Source: Tannerella sp.
GTDB taxonomy: Bacteria > Bacteroidota > Bacteroidia > Bacteroidales > Tannerellaceae
Assembly: GCA_031267485.1 (NCBI GenBank)
Contig: JAIRYY010000052.1
Span: forward strand, 1-9,505
DNA: 9,505 nucleotides
Reading direction: 5' to 3'
Made by a program: the position numbers and the translations under genes. Positions 6,664-9,505 of this stretch are shown here, in pieces (position 1 is the stretch's first letter; the number at the start of each line of letters is the position of its first letter). The notes below the pieces were generated by a model, which saw nothing but the letters and a program-made list of their open reading frames with translations, was not told the DNA's origin and made no database searches.

Positions 6664-7674
6664 ATGAGATTCAGGGTTACGGGATTATTGTTTTTTTTGA
6701 CGGCGCTCACATTTTACGGATGCCACCGGAAATCATCCGGCATGACGGACGACGGCAACCTGATACATATCAACCGCTTTGATTCCGCGCTTCTGCAATG
6801 GATTGATTCGGACGACCCGGCTGTCCTGGCGCAGATAAAAAGCGCGTATCCCCGGATGACGGACGTGCTCGGCAATGCGCTGTTTCACGGGAACAACCCC
6901 GATTCTGCCGCTTTTTTCGACAGGCTGATAAATTATTATTCCGAGCCTGCGCTTCATTCACTGTATAAAGATGCGATCGAATACTATTCACCGGATTCGC
7001 CGGAGATGGCCGGAATAACGGAAGAACTTTCCCGTGGCTTCGGGCAGATGCGGAAATTATTCCCCTCCATGCAGATTCCGGCTGTGTACCTGCATGTGTC
7101 GGGCCTGCAGCAAAATGTAATTGTGGCAGACAGTCTGCTGTCCTGTTCGATTGACAAGTATTTAGGCGCCAACTATCCGCTGTACGAAGATTTCTTTTAC
7201 GCCTGGCAACGGAAAAGCATGATTCCAGGACGCGTGGCGAAAGACTGCCTGAAAGCATGGCTGAAATCCGAATATCCGTATCGGGGCAAAGACAACGTGT
7301 TACTCGACAGGATGATATACGAGGGGAAAATCATTTACGTACTGACGCAACTGGGGAAAGATTTTGAATACCGGAACATCATGTCGTTAACCGGCGAGGA
7401 ATATGACTGGTATCTGGAATACGAAGCGGCGCTGTGGACTGCAATTATAGAACGCAAGCACCTGTATACGCCGGAGATTGTGACCACTTCAAAATATTTT
7501 CAGCCGTCTCCCGCCACGTTCATCTCCGAAGATGCGCCCGGCGAACCCGGATATTTCATCGGATACCGAATCGTGGAAAAATACATGAAACGTACGAAAT
7601 CATCCTGCGAAGACCTGCTGAATAACAGTGATGCCCCGGATTTGTTGAGACAGTCAGGATACAAACCCAATTGA
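6664..7674 (+). CDS. gldB: GldB-family gliding motility lipoprotein
   Basis: The 336-residue protein has a lipoprotein signal peptide with lipobox LTFYGC and lipidated C20. The body matches the GldB family as I know it: an ISRFD-like INRFDSALL near the mature N-terminus, DKYLGANYPLYEDFF (about 164-178), IYEGKIIYVLTQLGKDF in the middle and a C-terminal PGYFIGYRIVEKYMK. In Flavobacterium, GldB is an essential lipoprotein of the gliding/type IX secretion machinery. Homologues also occur in non-gliding Bacteroidales, where their job is unclear. I see no intact HExxH motif, although the family is thought to be distantly related to zinc-peptidase-like DUF2268 proteins. None of gldA, gldC, nadE or the gldKLMN genes is in the window, so motility cannot be claimed. 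The ATG at 6664 gives the signal peptide directly. Confidence 0.8.
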   Translation: MRFRVTGLLFFLTALTFYGCHRKSSGMTDDGNLIHINRFDSALLQWIDSDDPAVLAQIKSAYPRMTDVLGNALFHGNNPDSAAFFDRLINYYSEPALHSLYKDAIEYYSPDSPEMAGITEELSRGFGQMRKLFPSMQIPAVYLHVSGLQQNVIVADSLLSCSIDKYLGANYPLYEDFFYAWQRKSMIPGRVAKDCLKAWLKSEYPYRGKDNVLLDRMIYEGKIIYVLTQLGKDFEYRNIMSLTGEEYDWYLEYEAALWTAIIERKHLYTPEIVTTSKYFQPSPATFISEDAPGEPGYFIGYRIVEKYMKRTKSSCEDLLNNSDAPDLLRQSGYKPN

Positions 7675-7698
7675 AAGGTTTATCAACCGATAGAAAAC

Positions 7699-8166
7699 AT
7701 GAAACTTATCGACGAAAAATTACTGGACGGGACGACGGCGCGGGCGAAACAGTCACCGCGTTTAAGGATGAATTACAATTTTCACGAAGCGCTCGACGAC
7801 CCGCTCAACAGGCTTATAAACGCAATGGAACCCGGAACATACCTGCGTCCGCACCGGCATAAAAACCCGGATAAAAACGAAATCTTTCTGCTGTTACGCG
7901 GAAAGGCTGCCCTGTTTTTGTTTGACGACGGCGGCCATGTTGCGGAAAAGGTAATACTGGACCCGTCCAACGGCACGTATGGAGGTGAAATACCGCCCGG
8001 TGTATGGCACACGCTCGTCATTCTGAAGTCGGGAAGCGTCGTATACGAGGTTAAACAGGGGCCATTCGTCCCGTTGTCGCCGGAAAACATGGCGCCATGG
8101 AGCCCGGCCGCCGAAGACGCGGAGGAGGTGAAAAGATTCATGGATAAACTGATTTCGTATCTGTAA
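7699..8166 (+). CDS. WbuC-family cupin-fold metalloprotein
   Basis: This 155-residue soluble protein has a single cupin barrel with the WbuC-family pattern. The N-terminal part is RMNYNFHEALDDPLNRLINA (23-42). It is followed by GTYLRPHRHKNPDKNEIFLL, with likely metal ligands H52, H54 and E61. Then come a LFLFDDGG turn (72-79), GGEIPPGVWHT with H104 as the fourth likely ligand, and VVYEVKQGPF (114-123). WbuC proteins are best known from polysaccharide and O-antigen gene clusters, but their reaction is not established. No glycan-assembly gene is next to this copy. It begins 24 bp after the GldB stop and ends 20 bp before the HAD gene, so it is probably co-transcribed with both. The ATG at 7699 gives the typical start MKLIDEKLL. 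Confidence 0.85.
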   Translation: MKLIDEKLLDGTTARAKQSPRLRMNYNFHEALDDPLNRLINAMEPGTYLRPHRHKNPDKNEIFLLLRGKAALFLFDDGGHVAEKVILDPSNGTYGGEIPPGVWHTLVILKSGSVVYEVKQGPFVPLSPENMAPWSPAAEDAEEVKRFMDKLISYL

Positions 8167-8186
8167 CTGTAAAAAAAAACAAATAA

Positions 8187-8924
8187 ATGGACAAGATAAA
8201 TCCGGCAGCACAAAAATATCTCAGAGAAAAAGGTTTCCGTAAATTTTCACTTAAAGCCGTACTTTTCGACATGGACGGCGTATTGTACGATTCGATGCCC
8301 AACCATGCGTCGTCGTGGGAGCAGGTAATGCGGTCGCACGGCTTCAGCATGACGAAAGAGGAAGCCTATATGCACGAGGGACGCACGGGCGACGACACGA
8401 TAGATATCATCTCAAGACGGGAAGGCAAGATTATCGGCGCGGAAGAGCGGAAAAAGATGTACCGGGAGAAGACGGTAGCGTTCGACGCATGTCCTCCCGT
8501 CATGCCTATGAAAGGAAGCGCGGAACTGCTGCGGAAAGTGACGGGAAACGGACTGTTCGCCATGCTTGTGACCGGCTCCGGACAACCGACCCTGCTGGAC
8601 AGTCTGAACAGCGATTTCCCCGGCATCTTCGCGCGCGAAAGAATGGTGACATCTTTCGATGTGAAACGGGGCAAACCCAATCCCGAACCGTACCTTACCG
8701 CGCTTGAAAAAGGCGGCCTGACCGCCGATGAAGCCATCGTCATCGAAAACGCTCCGCTGGGCGTGGAAGCAGCCCGCGCCGCCGGACTGTTCACCGTCGT
8801 TGTGAACACCGGCCCCCTACCCGATTCCATACTGACCAACGCCGGCGCAGACTTTTTACTGCCATCCATCGAAACCCTCAGCAACGAATGGGACAGTATC
8901 TTTCATAGCCTGAAGATAGAATAA
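8187..8924 (+). CDS. HAD-superfamily hydrolase, beta-phosphoglucomutase / sugar phosphatase-like
   Basis: The 245-residue cytoplasmic protein carries all four HAD motifs. Motif I is LFDMDGVLYDS, with nucleophile D28 and acid/base D30. Motif II is LVTGSG (T129, S131), motif III is K163 in RGKPNPEPY, and motif IV is VIENAPLGVEAA (E187, N188). A helical cap between motifs I and II (about 36-105) places it in subfamily I with beta-phosphoglucomutase and 2-deoxyglucose-6-phosphate or glycerol phosphatases. The substrate is probably a small phosphosugar, but phosphatase and mutase activities cannot be separated from sequence alone. It has an N-terminal extension of about 20 residues before the first strand. 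The ATG at 8187 follows an A-rich leader with no Shine-Dalgarno sequence. It appears to be the last gene of the run begun at 6130. Confidence 0.88.
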   Translation: MDKINPAAQKYLREKGFRKFSLKAVLFDMDGVLYDSMPNHASSWEQVMRSHGFSMTKEEAYMHEGRTGDDTIDIISRREGKIIGAEERKKMYREKTVAFDACPPVMPMKGSAELLRKVTGNGLFAMLVTGSGQPTLLDSLNSDFPGIFARERMVTSFDVKRGKPNPEPYLTALEKGGLTADEAIVIENAPLGVEAARAAGLFTVVVNTGPLPDSILTNAGADFLLPSIETLSNEWDSIFHSLKIE

Positions 8925-8998
8925 ACATAAATAAATCCGAAAATGCCCAACCATCCCGAAATACATCACCGCCGTTCCATCCGCCTGCAAGGCGCAGG

Positions 8999-9033
8999 TA
9001 TGTAAGGGCGGGTTTGAAACCCGCCCTTACATA
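8999..9033. repeat. REP-like perfect palindrome, 17-bp arms, 1-nt centre
   Basis: The left arm TATGTAAGGGCGGGTTT (8999-9015), a single G (9016) and the exact complement AAACCCGCCCTTACATA (9017-9033) form a perfect hairpin. The core, 9002-9030, begins GTAAGGGCG and ends CGCCCTTAC. It splits the RAYT reading frame, providing the in-frame stop at 9003 and a frame change between the two halves. Confidence 0.95.
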
Positions 9034-9225
9034 TGCGTACAAAACCGGGAATGTCTGTTCGGGAATGTTTCGGACGAAGAAATGATTTTGAACGATGCGG
9101 GACGAATTGCATTACAATGCCTGTTGGAAATCCCGCAACATTTTCCCGACGCGATTTTACACGAACACATTGTTATGCCCAACCACATACACGGTATCGT
9201 TGAATTGGTTGCCAATGATGCCACC

Positions 9226-9253
9226 GTAGGGGCGAATAATTATTCGCCCCTAC
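9226..9253. repeat. REP-like perfect 28-bp palindrome inside the RAYT remnant
   Basis: The arms GTAGGGGCGAATAA (9226-9239) and TTATTCGCCCCTAC (9240-9253) are exact complements with no spacer. Read through in the RAYT frame it encodes VGANNYSPL. A 12-bp partial copy of its right end, TTCGCCCCTACA, lies at 9243-9254 and again at 9291-9302, 48 bp apart and in the same frame. The GTARGGGCG ends match those of the palindrome at 9002-9030. Confidence 0.95.
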
Positions 9254-9356
9254 ATACGTCGCCGCCCATTACCATGTGGGCTAAAATTTTTTCGCCCCTA
9301 CACGACGCAACAATAAACATCATGATGACGGGAAATCAACACCCGGCAGTCCCGCT

Positions 9357-9379
9357 GGCGCGGGCTTGCAGCCCGTGCC
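9357..9379. repeat. REP-like hairpin of a second family, upstream of the second RAYT
   Basis: The arms GGCGCGGGCT (9357-9366) and AGCCCGTGCC (9370-9379) pair over 10 bp with a single G-T wobble, around a TGC loop. The sequence differs from the GTARGGGCG palindromes. It lies 21 bp before the start of the next transposase gene, which is the usual placement of REP elements beside a RAYT. Confidence 0.8.
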
Positions 9380-9400
9380 GTACCTCAAACAACAAACGAT

Positions 9401-9505
9401 ATGAGTAAAAGATACAAAATATACAATCAGGAAGGGCTTTACTTTATAACTTGTACGGTAATGCATTGGATAGACGTATTTACAAGGCGGGAATACAAGG
9501 ATATG
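9401..9505 (+). CDS. REP-associated tyrosine transposase / IS200-like, 5' end only
   Basis: An ATG at 9401 opens a frame that stays open to the window edge (35 codons). It begins MSKRYKIYNQEGLYFITCTV and continues MHWIDVFTRREYKDM. The YFIT-x-T-V core strand followed by DVFTRREYKD is typical of the N-terminus of Y1 transposases of the RAYT group common in Bacteroidota. The HUH motif and catalytic tyrosine would lie beyond the edge, so integrity cannot be judged. Its first 8 bp overlap the end of the upstream RAYT remnant, which is a different subgroup. REP hairpins lie just upstream. Confidence 0.8.
   Translation, partial: MSKRYKIYNQEGLYFITCTVMHWIDVFTRREYKDM

Larger units (their letters stand above)
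8943..9408 (+). pseudogene. REP-associated tyrosine transposase (Y1/IS200-like RAYT), disrupted
   Basis: The remnant is readable in two frames. From ATG 8943 comes MPNHPEIHHRRSIRLQGAGM and then a stop at 9003-9005. This N-terminus resembles RAYTs that begin with an RRSIRLxGYDY segment. From 9031 a second frame continues the family sequence: ICVQNRECLFGNVSDEE, GRIALQCLLEIPQHFPDA and HIVMPNHIHGIVEL, with the HUH histidines encoded at 9184-9192. Between the two frames lies a perfect palindrome (8999-9033) in place of the expected short stretch around YFIT. After GIVELVANDAT the second frame runs through another palindrome, encoding VGANNYSPL, then low-similarity sequence to a stop at 9406-9408. 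No C-terminal helix with the catalytic tyrosine is recognisable. The gene is therefore inactive. It starts 18 bp after the HAD gene. Confidence 0.8.

Noticed and set aside
8984..8998. Small hairpin CCTGC-AAGGC-GCAGG before the first palindrome
   Set aside because: The left arm and loop are normal RAYT codons (RLQG), and a 5-bp stem is likely by chance.

Overview
The window looks like a chromosomal segment of a Bacteroidota bacterium, probably Bacteroidales. Three signs point there. Exact TAnnTTTG -7 boxes, the Bacteroidota sigma factor signature, sit upstream of the antiporter, glgB and the small lipoprotein, and two of them have a well-spaced TTG/TTTG -33 element. The genes have AT-rich leaders without Shine-Dalgarno sequences. 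The gene content includes a GldB-family lipoprotein, an EF-hand/leucine-rich lipoprotein and a eukaryote-type glycogen branching enzyme. No genus can be named from the sequence alone.

Layout: (1) 1-189, a 21-bp tandem array of nine units that runs off the left edge. (2) 231-2534, minus strand, a CPA2-type cation:proton antiporter with a long cytoplasmic tail resembling universal stress protein domains. (3) 2535-2704, a divergent promoter region. (4) 2705-4723, glgB. (5) 4724-5040, 317 bp without a credible gene. It holds a composite inverted-repeat element and then a 19-unit array of the 7-mer TAATCAC that stops 8 bp before the next start codon. (6) 5041-6015, manA. (7) 6130-8924, four closely spaced same-strand genes behind a strong promoter: a small EF-hand/LRR lipoprotein, a GldB-family lipoprotein, a WbuC-like cupin and a HAD phosphatase. 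(8) 8943-9505, a REP/RAYT island. It contains a REP-associated tyrosine transposase (RAYT) pseudogene broken by one palindrome and carrying a second, then a third hairpin of another family, then the 5' end of a second RAYT gene cut by the window edge.

Function: glgB (glycogen branching), manA (mannose-6-phosphate/fructose-6-phosphate interconversion) and the HAD sugar-phosphatase-like protein share a sugar-phosphate and storage-polysaccharide theme. The two lipoproteins are envelope proteins. The core genes are ordinary. The unusual material is between them: two unrelated tandem arrays, a 175-bp insert bracketed by a 12-bp direct repeat at the glgB stop codon, and palindromic elements with shared GTARGGGCG ends inside a decayed transposase gene. 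I see no convincing new defence or biosynthetic system. The REP/RAYT island and the repeat-filled manA leader are the best leads.
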